Assembly (NCBI GenBank): GCA_011319805.1
Contig: SJRY01000231.1
Coordinates: 109,891-173,890, forward strand
Length of the DNA: 64,000 nt
DNA from: Macrocybe gigantea
Taxonomy: Eukaryota; Basidiomycota; Agaricomycetes; Agaricales; Callistosporiaceae
Direction: 5' to 3'
Within the stretch, counting starts at the first letter, position 1. Every line of letters starts with the position of its first letter. The position numbers and the translations under genes were made by a program. Positions 46,957 through 58,635 of this stretch are shown here, in pieces. The notes beneath the pieces are model-generated. The model made no database searches. It was not told the origin of the DNA and was given only the letters and a program-made list of their open reading frames with translations.

Positions 46957-48808
46957 CCGTTGCTATCCTCGTCTTATAATGAAACGTCACTGTTGATACG
47001 ACAATGTGTATTTGTATCCAGTAGTGTTTGCATGGCGTGAGTGTATTCTTTGACATAGTGAATCTCGTTGTTAGAGCAACACTTTCGACAAGAAAGACAA
47101 AGAACCATCCGTACAGTAATCTACTCCTTTGGCAACCTCTTCAACTCATCGTACAGAGCACCAGACGCTTATCTCTTTGCGAACTTACTACATTTCGTAG
47201 CTATGCTCGCCGAGTGGTCGGGATAGCTAGGGTGGTATATTCGCATGCGATGTGGGCCGTGTACCATGTACGCGATTAGACGGTCATAATTTCGCTCTTT
47301 GTCCGACCATCGAGCGCGGGTGGTTTGCGCTGCAGCTATCGGTGTGGTAGATTCTTCGCCATAGGAGCGGCGCACTCCTCTTTGGAAGAAGAGCTTGAGG
47401 GGTTTCAGGCGCTGCGCTTCTTGAAAAAGCGCCCAACATTAAAGGCCTTTCTGTCGTAGTTCAGGCTAAATGAAATGCCGCGGTCAGTCAAGTGGTTCGG
47501 AAGTAGGATGATAGAGTTCACGTAGAGGCCTTCTCAAATGACTAGCACGTTTGAAATCGGCAGAAATAGCCAGGGGGAGCAACATATCCGGTCATGGTTC
47601 GTACAGGATGCGGTACGCTCTCCAAGATCCTCTTCGCTGATAAGCTGCAAACAGTTGTCACCAAAGAAGACAGACGTTCCGCCGTCGAAAGCCTGACAAG
47701 AATGGCCGATGGTATTACCACCATGGTTAGTTGTGCGCAGGATGAATTACATGGGAATAGAAAGGGTAAAATAGGTCATAACAGCCATCGAGCAGACAAA
47801 AAACAAAGCTAAAACTTAGTAAAAGACTGTCCTGATGTTACAACACATTGCCGACGTCCAATCTAACCGATGCGTTGCTCAGCTACTTGCCCCATGCAGT
47901 TTGCGCAACGCACCGGCCTCCTTTAACGCAGCTCATGTCCCATCCTTAGTCCGTCCTTAGCTTCGGGTTACCATGTGAGGGATTTTCTTTTAATCAAGGT
48001 ATTGACTTGATTCCTGATGTTTCCAGATTTCACGCTTTTCTTTGACTGATGGACATTTCCAACCTGATTGCATCACAGGCAGAAGATTCGGAGCTGTCGG
48101 CCTATCGTGATAAAGGCAAAGATATAGTTGTATTTGGACGCGCAAAAGTCTACTCCTGCGGGCTTTAGTTTCAGGTTTGACGCCTATGCTATCGCGGACC
48201 CGTCACGTCTCTCGTCTGCGTCTCTGCAGTTTCTGGTACCCTCCGTGATCTATCTGTTATCCTGCTAAACGCCATGCCACATTCTTTCAGCTCCGTCTGG
48301 CTCACCCGTCTTTAGGCCGCTTCCCCTTCATGTAGTAAGTAGCAAGCACCGTAGCCATGACGACGACAGCGACAACAGCAGAACCGACTCCAACCTCCAC
48401 CGCGAGTAGAGCAGACCTCCGCCCAGCGTCAGCGCAAGACGCAGCGAAGACGTCCAAATCCTAAACCGATACCGACTCGTTCAGCCACCCCTACCTCGAG
48501 CTGACCTTCCTGCGCGCGGCAGCACCAACTTAGCACGCTTTTGGGCCACTGGCTCCTCCGCGATCTGCAGACTAGTTTGCGAATACCTAGGACAGCATAG
48601 ACTTATCAGCTTGCATTGGGAGCAATCGTAACCCCGGACAGATTTATCACCGCATCATGCTGTCAAGGAGTTCATGTACAGTACGCTAAATCGAAGTCAC
48701 CCATATCGAGAATTGACCAGCTTTCATCGGTACAGGAGCCAGCCGTCGGATGTACGAAAGGGCGGTATGATTCTATTTGAAACCCTGTCCTCGTCACTTC
48801 GAATGGGC
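46957..48808. other. gene-free accessory stretch
   Basis: About 1.85 kb. Near 48357-48600 the + strand holds a Thr/Ala-rich open frame followed in another frame by a short protein-like piece (PYLELTFLRAAAPT), possibly a decayed gene. Nothing else is supported. Confidence 0.35.
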
Positions 48809-50350
48809 CTACGACCAGTAGATGTTCAAACCAGCTGATGATAACCCTTGCAATTCCCCCTCCAGAACGGCTCTTATCGAGGTCCCCCCACCGATGTGAA
48901 CCGATACCAATTGAGCGAGATTGTCGTGGTTTTCGACATACCAATGTGATTTGACCATGTTCGTCAATGATTGCACCTCTGTCGGAGCGAGCCCAGATAT
49001 GCTGAGGTGGTTGAAGTGGAATTCTACTCTTCGAAGATTGGGCAGCGGTACGAAAGTATCCGTAACAGTGAGTTGATGCAAAAACTTCGATACTTCTTCC
49101 CCGCTGCTGGCGAAGTCGACTGAGAGATCTCTCAAATCGGAAATATACGGCAGTATAGTCTCCATGTGCCCCTCGTATCCAGCCCAATACTGAACGAGTT
49201 GTAGCCTCATAAGAGAGCAGGAGGCGTTCCGCAAGAAAACAGTGAGATCGGCAGTGACATCAGGTACTCCGATAACGGGGGAACATGTTACCAACTCTTC
49301 TAGTCTAGGTAGGACCAGACGACGGATTGAATGAGGCGCATTTATGTATAGCTTGCGCAGAGTCGGATGTGTGATAACTGGTGCTGCCCGAAGATCTTCA
49401 GACATTAAGTGCGCCGTGAAAGTTTCAAGAATAGGAACCGAGCCAAAAATTTTGAGCGCTGATTCGGGCGTGTCAAAAACCCCTTCTATGGAGGTGATCT
49501 GTGTCCAAGGAAGGCTGATAGTGAAGGGATCGCCGATGTCTAGAGAGACCTCGCGCAGAGCTGGTGCTACGCTGAACGAATCGAATGTACCGTAGATATT
49601 TGCACCATACGCCTTTATTTCGAGTCTTTCCAACATAGGAACCCGCCCTCGTATTTGTCTTGTCTGGTCGAGTAAATCGAAGGATATATTCAAAGATGCA
49701 TGCTCCCAGCGATGCGATTCGGAGAGCAGGAGATCGAACAGCCTCGGTACTCTGGCCGGTCGGTCGTATGTGGCCAAAAAATAAATGGATAATGGATGAT
49801 TCTGCGAGCGGCGCAAGTGGATCTCCAGCACTGCAGGTTTGGGAATCCCGTTTATCCAATACAGACTATTCGTGTCCAGCGAGATACAAGACCAAAGTTC
49901 GGAGCTTGACAACGCTACTGATCTCCAGTTTCTGCAGATGTGTCCGAAAGCCCAGGGAAAGGAATTGACATCGAGGCTATTCGAGGCAGGAAGAGTCGAG
50001 AATTGGGGAAGAGCCAGGGAAAAAATGTACGAAAGTATTTCTGGAGGAATTCTTCGAAACGAAGAAAGCGATGACCTGCAAGCAAATATCAAGTTGTCGA
50101 GGTCATGAAGGTTAAGAGTGTCGACTATAACTCCGTTACCCAAGAAGCGTGATTCACGGAGGAATTCCGCGTCATGAAGCAAGGAACGAAGACCAGCAAT
50201 ATCATCGTATGGAGGAGGATTGTTGGTGTTCAGGGTTTGATGGAATGAGAGGCTCCGATTGACCAAGGCATCGACAGGATCGCTGGAGAGATGCGCTGCC
50301 ATACTTGCGGTGTCGCGGCTGTGACGATCTATGTGGCTGAAGCTTGGCAC
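48809..50350 (-). CDS. F-box/LRR-like protein, intact single exon
   Basis: 513 residues from ATG 50350 (or 497 from ATG 50302, MAAHLSSD). The F-box is at about residues 100-150 (RRIPPEILSYIFSLALPQF, then HICRNWRSVALSSSELWSC). It is followed by repeats of the weak LRR type used by mushroom F-box proteins (LRKLYINAPHSIRRLVLPRL; LRRVEFHFNHLSISGL). It would recruit a substrate to an SCF ubiquitin ligase through Skp1. Compared with its two local paralogues it has no frame break, so it is the likely functional member. Confidence 0.85.
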   Translation of the reverse strand: MPSFSHIDRHSRDTASMAAHLSSDPVDALVNRSLSFHQTLNTNNPPPYDDIAGLRSLLHDAEFLRESRFLGNGVIVDTLNLHDLDNLIFACRSSLSSFRRIPPEILSYIFSLALPQFSTLPASNSLDVNSFPWAFGHICRNWRSVALSSSELWSCISLDTNSLYWINGIPKPAVLEIHLRRSQNHPLSIYFLATYDRPARVPRLFDLLLSESHRWEHASLNISFDLLDQTRQIRGRVPMLERLEIKAYGANIYGTFDSFSVAPALREVSLDIGDPFTISLPWTQITSIEGVFDTPESALKIFGSVPILETFTAHLMSEDLRAAPVITHPTLRKLYINAPHSIRRLVLPRLEELVTCSPVIGVPDVTADLTVFLRNASCSLMRLQLVQYWAGYEGHMETILPYISDLRDLSVDFASSGEEVSKFLHQLTVTDTFVPLPNLRRVEFHFNHLSISGLAPTEVQSLTNMVKSHWYVENHDNLAQLVSVHIGGGTSIRAVLEGELQGLSSAGLNIYWS

Positions 50351-50801
50351 TGTTTGGTATTCTTGAGGTGAGAATGGAGGTAGACCAACGTCGCTTCTGC
50401 TTCTAATCTTGGCATGGAGGTTTCGCTCTCGTAATGTCCAACGGGGGTATAGTCTTCATCTTGGGTACGGATCAGGCACCTTAACATCAGAACACAAGAT
50501 GGCATAGACAAAAGTTTGGACTCTAATGAATATGACAGTCAGTATGCGAGCGACTTGATTTCGTCCGGCAGTCGTTGGATTAAGTATTAAGCACCGCATC
50601 TCGGTGCTGGAGTGCGCCTTTCGGTACATACATTGTGACGCGATACGTGAGGGTAGCGTAAGATGACTACAATAAATAATACTTATACAATGCATGATTC
50701 TAATATTCCGTGTCAAAAAGATCTAGATCCATGACGGATTTTGAAAGAAATAATATCAGCGAACGAGACAAAATTTTCAACCGAACCACTTACTGGACAT
50801 T
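50351..50801. other. intergenic
   Basis: 450 bp with no supported feature. Confidence 0.4.
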
Positions 50802-51274
50802 TCAATCCAAGGCGACAGGAATCCACCGTGGATTCACGTCTATGCACAATACGTCTTTCGCCTCTTGGATGTTTTTCAAAAGCCTGGGATCATTCTCCTT
50901 CACCATTTCAAGCTCTCGTTCCGTTCCGTTCGATGCGAAATAGAACACAGGTATTTTGCGTCGTTTCGGCTCTCCTTCTACTCTCCCGTAGGTGAAGGTC
51001 AAATTTGAGCAAAAACGCATCAACCTCGCGCATTCAGATGCTCCTTTGCGACTTTTTACCATTGGAAGATTATCAATGGGACAGACTTCATAAAGATCCG
51101 CCACGCCTCGAAGAAGCCATACGGAAGAGCAAACCCGTAGACTTGAAATAAGACGGGATCACCATTCGGACCGTCGTCACTGTATAACGGAGGCAGTTCT
51201 TGTGTAATCTTGTTCTGGACGGGATAGAAGAGTTGGTAGTATTCTCCGATCTGAAATCCAAAGGTGAATTGCAA
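50802..51274 (-). CDS. uncharacterised mushroom-type protein, 3' exons only
   Basis: Two minus-strand coding blocks read as one protein: IGEYYQLFYPVQNKITQELP and LFQVYGFALPYGFFEAWRIF from about 51250, then RRKIPVFYFASNGTERELEM and KDVLCIDVNPRWIPVALD to the TGA at 50802. I recall this as a conserved unknown protein in mushrooms but cannot name a function. The intron between the blocks (after about 51057) has no clean in-frame splice pair, and upstream exons could not be joined, so the model is partial. Confidence 0.5.
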
Positions 51275-51906
51275 TTGTTAGGTATTTGGTAAGCCGGACA
51301 TACCGTGTCATGTTTCGTGGCGCAGGACTGCTCGAACCAATATGTTCATGCATCACATGACTTAGAACAATTTCTTTGTCTTCCGGCGAGTCGCCACTGT
51401 GCTTATCCACTGCTCATAAAACCATTGAATGCACAGGTATGTTGTTGTCAAGCTTTGAAGGTGAAAATGCCACCTAATTGTGGCCCGCATCAGGTAAAAA
51501 TAGCGAAACGGATGTAAGTAAATCCAAAACATCGGCGCACAATGCTGCACAGATTGCAGCGGGCGCTACCTTGAGCATGGTGCATTGTTCTTTGTATAAA
51601 AATGCAACACTCCATACTCACAGTGGCTCGCTTTGTCATCACTGTAAAATGTATCATTTCACGTTTAACTAACGGGTTTGTAATGCATCGAGGAGAAGAA
51701 TATAAAATCAGGCTTCCTTCGTTTCAGACCTATGACCCCGCCCGCCGACATGTCAAACGCTAAGAACTCTTGTGCCATCAAATCTCCGACCTTTGACGTG
51801 CCCTCGCAGAATCGCCGTTCCTTTTGAGTACGGCCGTTGCAGCGGCATATGCTTACTCAGGACGCTGGAATACTAGGCGTCTCGAAGGTCATTTTATGGA
51901 CTATGG
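51275..51906. other. upstream part of unknown gene or spacer
   Basis: Minus-strand frames near 51300 (HIGSSSPAPR) may be 5' exons of the preceding gene. I could not build a continuous model. Confidence 0.3.
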
Positions 51907-52887
51907 ATGACCATTTTGAACGACTTACTATGCCATGTGGATGAATTTGCCCAAGTAGTGCCGCAGCATCCGCTTTTCGATGACGAAAGCACTAACCCAA
52001 GGGATTCGACTACAACTCGACCGCAAGATCCAAAATCATCCCGTATTCCAGATTTCGTAGCTCTGCTTCTCCGATGCCTTTTCTCCTGCGATAACCCTTC
52101 ACTTCTCCTACATTCCCTGCCCAACTTCGTCCAATTTAAACAATGGACCGATATCACTGTCTCTTACGCCCGGATAGCGTTACTTTTCGAGAATAAGCGA
52201 GCACCACAGCGCCATTCAGAAAGTGCAGCTGACTTCGCCGACGATCTCGGCGGCATTCTTTTGCTTGCCCAGATTGATACATACGATCAAGCTGGGTTGG
52301 CATTCGCCCATCAAACAGATGCACAGACCGTGATACTCGCTGTGCTGCCGGCATTTGGTTGCAATGGATGGTCGCGACTCGAGATTTTGTTAATGAACAG
52401 CTCGCTGAACTATCAAAGGCACCCATGGACTCTGCTCCTACACCTGCCCCCAGAAAGGCACACCTTCGTCCGAAGACCGCCCCCACTCGCGTGCTCCCAC
52501 CTCGGCGTGCCAAACTTGCCGTCCAAGACTTCGCATCGGATGGTCCTCAGTCCCTATGATGAAACTCAGCCTGAGGCCGGGCCGACCACGCAAGATATGG
52601 TTCCGTATCGTCGTCGCAAGCACTCGAAGAAATGGACCAATGGGCTTCAGTCGACCCAGGATGACCAGAGTGCCGTTCCAGACAAACCTCAATCGCTCAT
52701 GGCCCAGCATTACGATGAGACACAGCTCCGCCCCTTTGTGAACATACAAGTGTTGCATCAGGATCTATCTAGGGCTTGGAGATATAACACGTGGTCAGAT
52801 ATTATTCGGCTTGGACCGATGTTTCAAATCAGAATTTCGCAGTCATCGCCCATGAGCTCAGAAGCCGTCTCGGCGAGTTGCCTCTAG
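51907..52887 (+). CDS. uncharacterised protein, about 326 residues
   Basis: One open frame from ATG 51907. Residues about 45-150 have a folded look (IPDFVALLLRCLFSCDNPSL, GILLLAQIDTYDQAGLAFAH, VILAVLPAFGCNGWSRLEI), followed by a Pro/Arg/Gln-rich part. The last 20 codons may be out of frame: another frame there gives FAVIAHELRSRLGELPLEAP before a stop, which looks more natural. I recall similar proteins as a multi-copy mushroom family of unknown role. No catalytic motif is claimed. Confidence 0.5.
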   Translation: MTILNDLLCHVDEFAQVVPQHPLFDDESTNPRDSTTTRPQDPKSSRIPDFVALLLRCLFSCDNPSLLLHSLPNFVQFKQWTDITVSYARIALLFENKRAPQRHSESAADFADDLGGILLLAQIDTYDQAGLAFAHQTDAQTVILAVLPAFGCNGWSRLEILLMNSSLNYQRHPWTLLLHLPPERHTFVRRPPPLACSHLGVPNLPSKTSHRMVLSPYDETQPEAGPTTQDMVPYRRRKHSKKWTNGLQSTQDDQSAVPDKPQSLMAQHYDETQLRPFVNIQVLHQDLSRAWRYNTWSDIIRLGPMFQIRISQSSPMSSEAVSASCL

Positions 52888-53077
52888 AGGCGCCATGACT
52901 CCTTTACACCGCTGAATAGAGTCGCGAGTGCGGATAGTCCTCGCATAACAGAATGCCGCATTTGATGTTCGGGAGTCAGCCATTGGTTACTTTACAATAC
53001 ATATGGATGGAATATTACTTATAGATGCATCATAGCACATTCTAGAATGCCTCGTCGAGCATACGAAACAGTGGTAT

Positions 53078-55476
53078 TTAAGCAAGGAATTGCCTAGCTA
53101 ACAATTGTCCAGCAACGCTGGCAGGATCCCAGATGTGATCTACTCGGCCGAATATCTCGCCTTGCTTTTCCAACCTCTGAAGTATCATCGTTCGGAAATG
53201 GGAAATGTGTGATAAGGCACCCCCGATCGCCAAAGTGGTGTCTTTAGCTGTGACACCGTCCCCGCCTTGTAATAAACGAAGAATATCTTCAGCTATTGAC
53301 AATGCTGCCTGCTCGACAATGGAAAACGCATCCATGTCAACCTCATTGCGTGATTCCGGAAAGGCAGCTTTGAAAACCAGAGGACAAAGAGTTGCTATGC
53401 GCAGCTTCGGATCGGAATCAAGTGAAGATATGTCCATCTGTTCATTGGACCGGTTTGGGGCATACACGGCCGAGATAATAGAGCCTACGGAGTGACATCC
53501 AAATCTTTGAACGATGGCCGGTCCAGCGACGTCGGAGGCAGGCCCAAGTCGCGTCGCCGAAGTGCTTTTCGAAGTGCCTCCCGTCCAACAAAATAAGCAG
53601 AGCCTTCGTCACCCAGCAAGTATCCCCATCCGCCAGCGCGACCTAATGTTAGAGTGCTCAAACGCCTGCCAGATACGGAGATGCGGTAACTGAAGGCAAC
53701 GCTTCCAGTTCCGATTACGACAACAACGCCCTGTTTTGTCTCGGTATTTCCAGTGCGATCAATAAACGCCGCACTGAGTAATGCGGCGTCATTGGTGATG
53801 TGAAGGGTGGATGGATCGCTGATGGCGAAAAGGGTTAGGAATCGAGGTTTAACGGCCTCCAGATCCTCTTGACGACCTAAACCAGCGGCGCCAATCCACA
53901 CAGAAGCGAAAATCGCCTGGTGAAGTGGAAGTATTGGTGATAAGCCATTAGGGAGGAGAGCACACGGTAAGCTAGCAATTGCATGCGAAACTGTAGCTGA
54001 AATAGTCGAGAGGCGGCATTATGTCCAAGAGTGACGCTGTGAAATTTACGTTCAGTGAATCGTCTTTGGTCATTAGAGTGACTTACAAGTTGCTTGGGCC
54101 ACCTTCAGCTCTGGCGATAATGCCGTTGTTACTGCGATGACCGCAACGCATTTAGTTCCCCCCGCGTCGATGCATAACACAAATTTTGCCTCTATTTGAG
54201 TTGGCGTTGTTGAAATAGGATCTACGGTGGACAGAGAATGCCATGCACGTTTCAGGATGCCACCTGCTTCATCTAAGCGTTTCAATGCTTCGTGATAAGA
54301 ACAGCCCAACTTCGCCACAACCAGGGCCGCTTTGACGCTACCTTGACACGAAGAAATGAGCTCGTCTATCTCAGAATCGGAATGATGTTGCTCAGGCAGG
54401 ACAATCCTGAATATCCGACGCGCCCTGTCGACTAACTTGGTGTTGGATACCTGAGGTCAACCATCTGTTAGGAAAGAGAGCACGTATATAAGAACAGACA
54501 ATTCGCGAACGCTAAGATCATACGGTTCATACCAAGTTTCCATGAGTTTTCCCTGTCCTAATCATCACCCCTGTTGAAATCATGTTCAAGATCTGAGCGA
54601 AGGTGTATATATATCAAGATACGTCAAGACGATGCTAGTGAAGTACATACGAGCTTGGTTGCTGTCCCCGCCTTCATTCTTGTACTACCCGTGACAACCT
54701 CTGGGCCAACGACGCATTCAATCACTCTGTCACATCTGCCTCTCATTGCACTGGGTCGTACGCAAGATATTCCGACCGTAAACATCTTCCACGACGTCCT
54801 ACAATATGATAGACCAGATAAAACATATGGTGTGCGACCGGAGGCAGCAATCCCAAGGAGCGTATCAAGAGACGTAAGCGGAGGTGTGATTTCGCCAAGG
54901 TCTTTGATTGGCTGGTCTAGGGTGTCTTCCGCGCCCTCAGTTGCACGACGAAGTGCAGAATCGCCGCCAGCGATGAGGCTGTGGGACATGTCAATGACTT
55001 GCTACGACCCAGTGTATCTGAGCATCCTTACGCGATGAATTGAGAATAAGGAGCTGAGAACGTCGGAGGTCTTTCGCAGTGTTAGTTGGTTCGATAGAAC
55101 ATGGGGTAGAATGACTTGCATTTCAGATGCATCGATGACACCTAATCTACGAACGATTATGTATAAATACGAATATCAGTGTTGCGACACACCTTCCGCT
55201 TGTCCCGGCGCCAATATAGATGACTCTACCACCTCTCCTGACTCGATCAACAATTAGGTCGATGACTTCTGCTATACTTTGTAAGCAAGTTTGAACTGCG
55301 GGTGCGACGATCGAGTCTTCAGAGTTGATAATTCCTACAAGTCTGTTAGATGGATGGAAAAGGCGCAAACGTTAACCACCCATACTGCAAATATCCAGAG
55401 TAGAGACGACGTCGATTTCAGAGCTGTCAGCATTGCGCGACTCAGTCTGCAAGGCCTGAAGACTCGGAGATGCCAT
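53078..55476 (-). CDS. MurNAc-6-phosphate etherase (MurQ)-like / BadF-NagK sugar kinase fusion, damaged
   Basis: Minus strand. Exons: 55476-55386, 55334-55193, 55146-55116, 55001-54651, 54592-54533, 54450-54087, then about 53996-53078. The N-terminal half is MurQ-like: DICRIINSEDSIVAPAV, IYIGAGTSGRLGVIDASE (SIS domain), SLIAGGDSALRRATEGAED, SLDTLLGIAASGRTPYV, and GSTRMKAGTATK joined to ILNMISTGVMIRTGKTHGNL. The C-terminal half is a BadF/NagK-type kinase: CIDAGGTKC, VVVIGTGSVAFSYR, GWGYLLGDEGSAYFVGREAL, AIGGALSH. The fused fungal protein is related to glucokinase-regulator proteins. Problems: the conserved MVDLQ after GNL and a VTLGHNAA block are only reachable out of frame, and a frame change near 53525 has no intron solution. 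It is either decayed or mis-sequenced. Confidence 0.8.
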
Positions 55477-55825
55477 GGGTCAAAATGAGATGAACGTCTT
55501 GGAAATCCCATGCAAGCGTCCCCGGTTAACGCAGCATCTGTCCCGGTGTGGTGCAGTGTGGACAGTGGATCAGGGTCAGGGAAAGACGATAACCAAGCAT
55601 ATGGTTTTGCAACGCGAAGCGACAATGATGTTCAACCCAACGCCGAAAACGGACACCACATGAAACGAGTCGCATGGCGGCGATGGACACTTGCCTCACG
55701 AAGCAGCTAAACCTGGATAATTCGATAAAGCCTTATCTCGGACTCTCGCCGAGCTCTCACGCCTTCTCTCTCAGTGCTTTATGGCGCAGGGTGCGATAAT
55801 TCATGTTTGGACGATCTGACAAACT

Positions 55826-56386
55826 TTAGAAATAACATTTGCCCTCCACCGGCTTCTCACTGTCGTCCTCTTCAGACGTAGGAGGATTTTCGGGCGTATA
55901 GCACTGCTTGTCGTAATACCAACCCTTGCCCTTCTTCGAGAAACAGCTTCCGGCCGACATGTCTTTTGGTTTCTTCGCAAATGGATTCCAAGACTTCCTG
56001 CATGCCCTAGAGGACGGTATGTTCAGTCGTTCTTAATTATAGATAGCACGAAAATGGACTTACTTCACGTCACGTTTGCTGGTGTTGTAAATGCACACAT
56101 GAGCAGACAAAACGGATGATGATATCGGAAACCCACCTCCTGTCCTTGTCCTTTTTTTTGCCGAACAGACCCCTCGCCGTGAACTCTTCGACAAGTTCGT
56201 CGTCGTATCCTCGTTCCTCCAAAAACTCCACTAAGGCACCGCTAGTTCACGAGACGCGAGGTCACTTGTTACTGCCTCATTGTACTCGCGATGAACGAGC
56301 GCATCCTCGCTGGATTCGTGAGGATACGCCATAGACGGAATGGCGACAAGCGCGATAACGGAGACGAGAAGAGTTGTTGGTTTCAT
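55826..56386 (-). CDS. small secreted Cys-containing protein
   Basis: Exons on the minus strand: 56386-56286, 56241-56137, 56078-56064, 56006-55826; 133 residues. It begins with a clear signal peptide (MKPTTLLVSVIALVAIPSMA), then an acidic segment with EFLEERGYDDELVEEF. A basic KKKDKDRSKR stretch could be a Kex2 site. The mature region has CRKSWNPFAKKP, CFSKKGKGWYYDKQCYTPEN and a terminal GKCYF. Four Cys follow the basic site. I do not recognise the family. Size and layout fit a secreted effector-like or cell-surface peptide; role unknown. One intron is 44 nt and one exon is 15 nt. All four exons close in a single frame. Confidence 0.78.
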
Positions 56387-58635
56387 TGTGTAAGTGGTCG
56401 TTACTTTGCTTGGTGGAAAGTCCGGCTTTCTGACGAGTCCTAGGCATTGACCTTTCGTTATATAGGCTTGGCCGTGGCGGTGTCCTGAAACGTCGGCCCA
56501 TAGTTGCTGGCGACAAGTGTTAGATCGGACTATGCCCCCCGCATCGCCTCTTTAGTTTGTCGCTTTAAACTCATTAGGACTTTCGGTGCTTTGCTTTCAG
56601 TCATTCATGTTTTATCTGTCTTCGCATGGCAAAGCTCAAACAGGGCGAGCGACAAGAAATCCATCCCGAAAGTAGCGGGGAACTGGTCAAGCAATTCGTA
56701 ATGTATTCTAACTTCTTGAAACCCAGCTCATGCTGCGGATAGGCTGTGGCTATGTGCTTGGAAACGTGACAGAGTGAGGAAGCTCGTCTCTATCGTATTG
56801 ATCAGCACGTCTAATTGTGCAACTAGAAGCTTAGCTCCCACATATAATTCAAAACTTGAAACGGCAAATAGCGACTTCGCGTGTGCGGGGACTTCACGAC
56901 TTCGCTGTCTTTTCCCAGAGATCAGGAGACCGGAGTTATGTTGGATGTTTCAAGTATTGGATTCTGTGTCAGCGCTATCGCGGCTTGCGGGCGTATGTAC
57001 GCGCTGTTAGCATAATACAAATATTTCCTTTGCGTCCACCTGTGCAAGAATGAACATATGAATAGGGAGTCAGTCGTTCTGAGCAACGCGTGGAGGCACC
57101 ATGCATCTGACTGCTAACCTTAACATAGAACGAATCCAGCCAAAATCGGGCAACGTAACGTTAGCCCCATTCGTTCCACGGTAGAGCAGAGTGGGTAACT
57201 GGAGTCTGTCAGCCACTCAATCAGAAACCGCCACTCGGCGACATGGGAGAGGGAGGAGACGAGGATCACCATATTTGGGGTCGATATTCACACTACCAAC
57301 GCGGTCATGAACAAACTTTTCGCCCGTCGGTCTGTCTTGGACAAAAAGGCGTTTTGGATGAGGGTTATCACTGGTTTCCGGCAGGCCGTCTGTAAAGCGA
57401 CCCTCGTCGAGAAACAGACTCAGTACCAAGGCAACAATTGACGTTCGGAATGTCCGCTCTGAAGGACACGATAGCTCTTAACCAAAAGCAAATCAAAGTG
57501 TGCGTATGATCATTTGATCGGCCAGAAAGTCCTAGAAAAAGGCATTGATATGGTAAGAAAAAGCTTAAGCCAGGTCAGGAAATCGCCTGTCATGGTGCTC
57601 CATTCGGTCGTGGGGCCTCGATCGATAAGACTGATGGCCAAACTAGTCACTAATGGGACAGGAGCATGTGAGAAACGGCCACGTAAGAGAGGAGCAATTC
57701 ACCGAGGAAGACATATGTAGCTCAATCAGGAGGTGAAGGAGAGGCGGTGAAAGATAGAATTGAGAAATGTCATCTTCCATCAAGAAGCATTGAGATTCGG
57801 ACATAGTAGCCGACAATGACACCCCGCGCACAATGGGGATGGCACGGGGGCGTCAAGAGCACATTGAATAGTGGACGTGCTGTGGGCAAAGCGGCCTCTC
57901 GAGAAAAAAAAACGAGGCAGGACGCAACAAGGCGAGGAAGCGGGTGGGGCCATGATATTGCCACAGTGCTGTTCTTTAACGTTCGCGGTGGACTTGGCTC
58001 TTCTTTTGATGGTCCGGGTGCAATCTCTTGGAGACTGAGACAGCATACAGAACGCCGAGTGTGGGAGCGCCGGGACGACGGTCCTGTGAGGTTCTTCCTG
58101 TCAGCTCGGAGCCGAGGATGAGGAGTGCGCTGAGCTGGCACAAAAATGTGCGAGTAGCGGGCTGTAGACGCCAAGTCCGTTTTGCTTATCTGAACGCTGT
58201 ACTCACCATACAACACCTCACACAATGTTCTTGAATGAATTTCAATGATCAATACTCAGCCGCGATATCCATGGACGAGAGTTGCCAACTTTTATTACGT
58301 AAAAATACATCTCCAGAAAATAGCCGGAGTTTCAAAGCATCAGGCCTCCTGCGAATTCGGGAATGTGGTGTCGGTCGTCGCTCAAATGTCGAGGTGAGTC
58401 GAAAGCCATCATTTCGAAAATCCGCTCGCTGCGATTTCACTATGTTCCGATCCTTGTGTCTCCTTGTTTCAGCATAACGCCTTCTCAGGACTGAATTCTA
58501 ATTCCGAATGGACCAGGCGAAAAGCTTTTGAAATTCGAAGAGGATGAGAAGGAAAATGTGGTTCGGACATCCGTTCGGCTTAACCTCTGCATGCTGCTTT
58601 TTTTCTAGGCGCCATCCCTCCACGACTGTCGTGCC
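56387..58635. other. gene-poor stretch
   Basis: About 2.2 kb. A minus-strand frame at 57217-57429 (LFLDEGRFTDGLPETSDNPH) and one at 58249-58440 look faintly protein-like; the second could be a downstream exon of the gene at 58636-59034. Neither has a known motif. Confidence 0.35.

Noticed and set aside
47991..48015. Short inverted repeat AATCAAG...CTTGATT
   Set aside because: Seven-base arms are expected by chance in this length.
57770..58252. 160-codon minus-strand frame
   Set aside because: Pro/Arg/Ser-biased, no motif, and overlapped by an equally long + strand frame.
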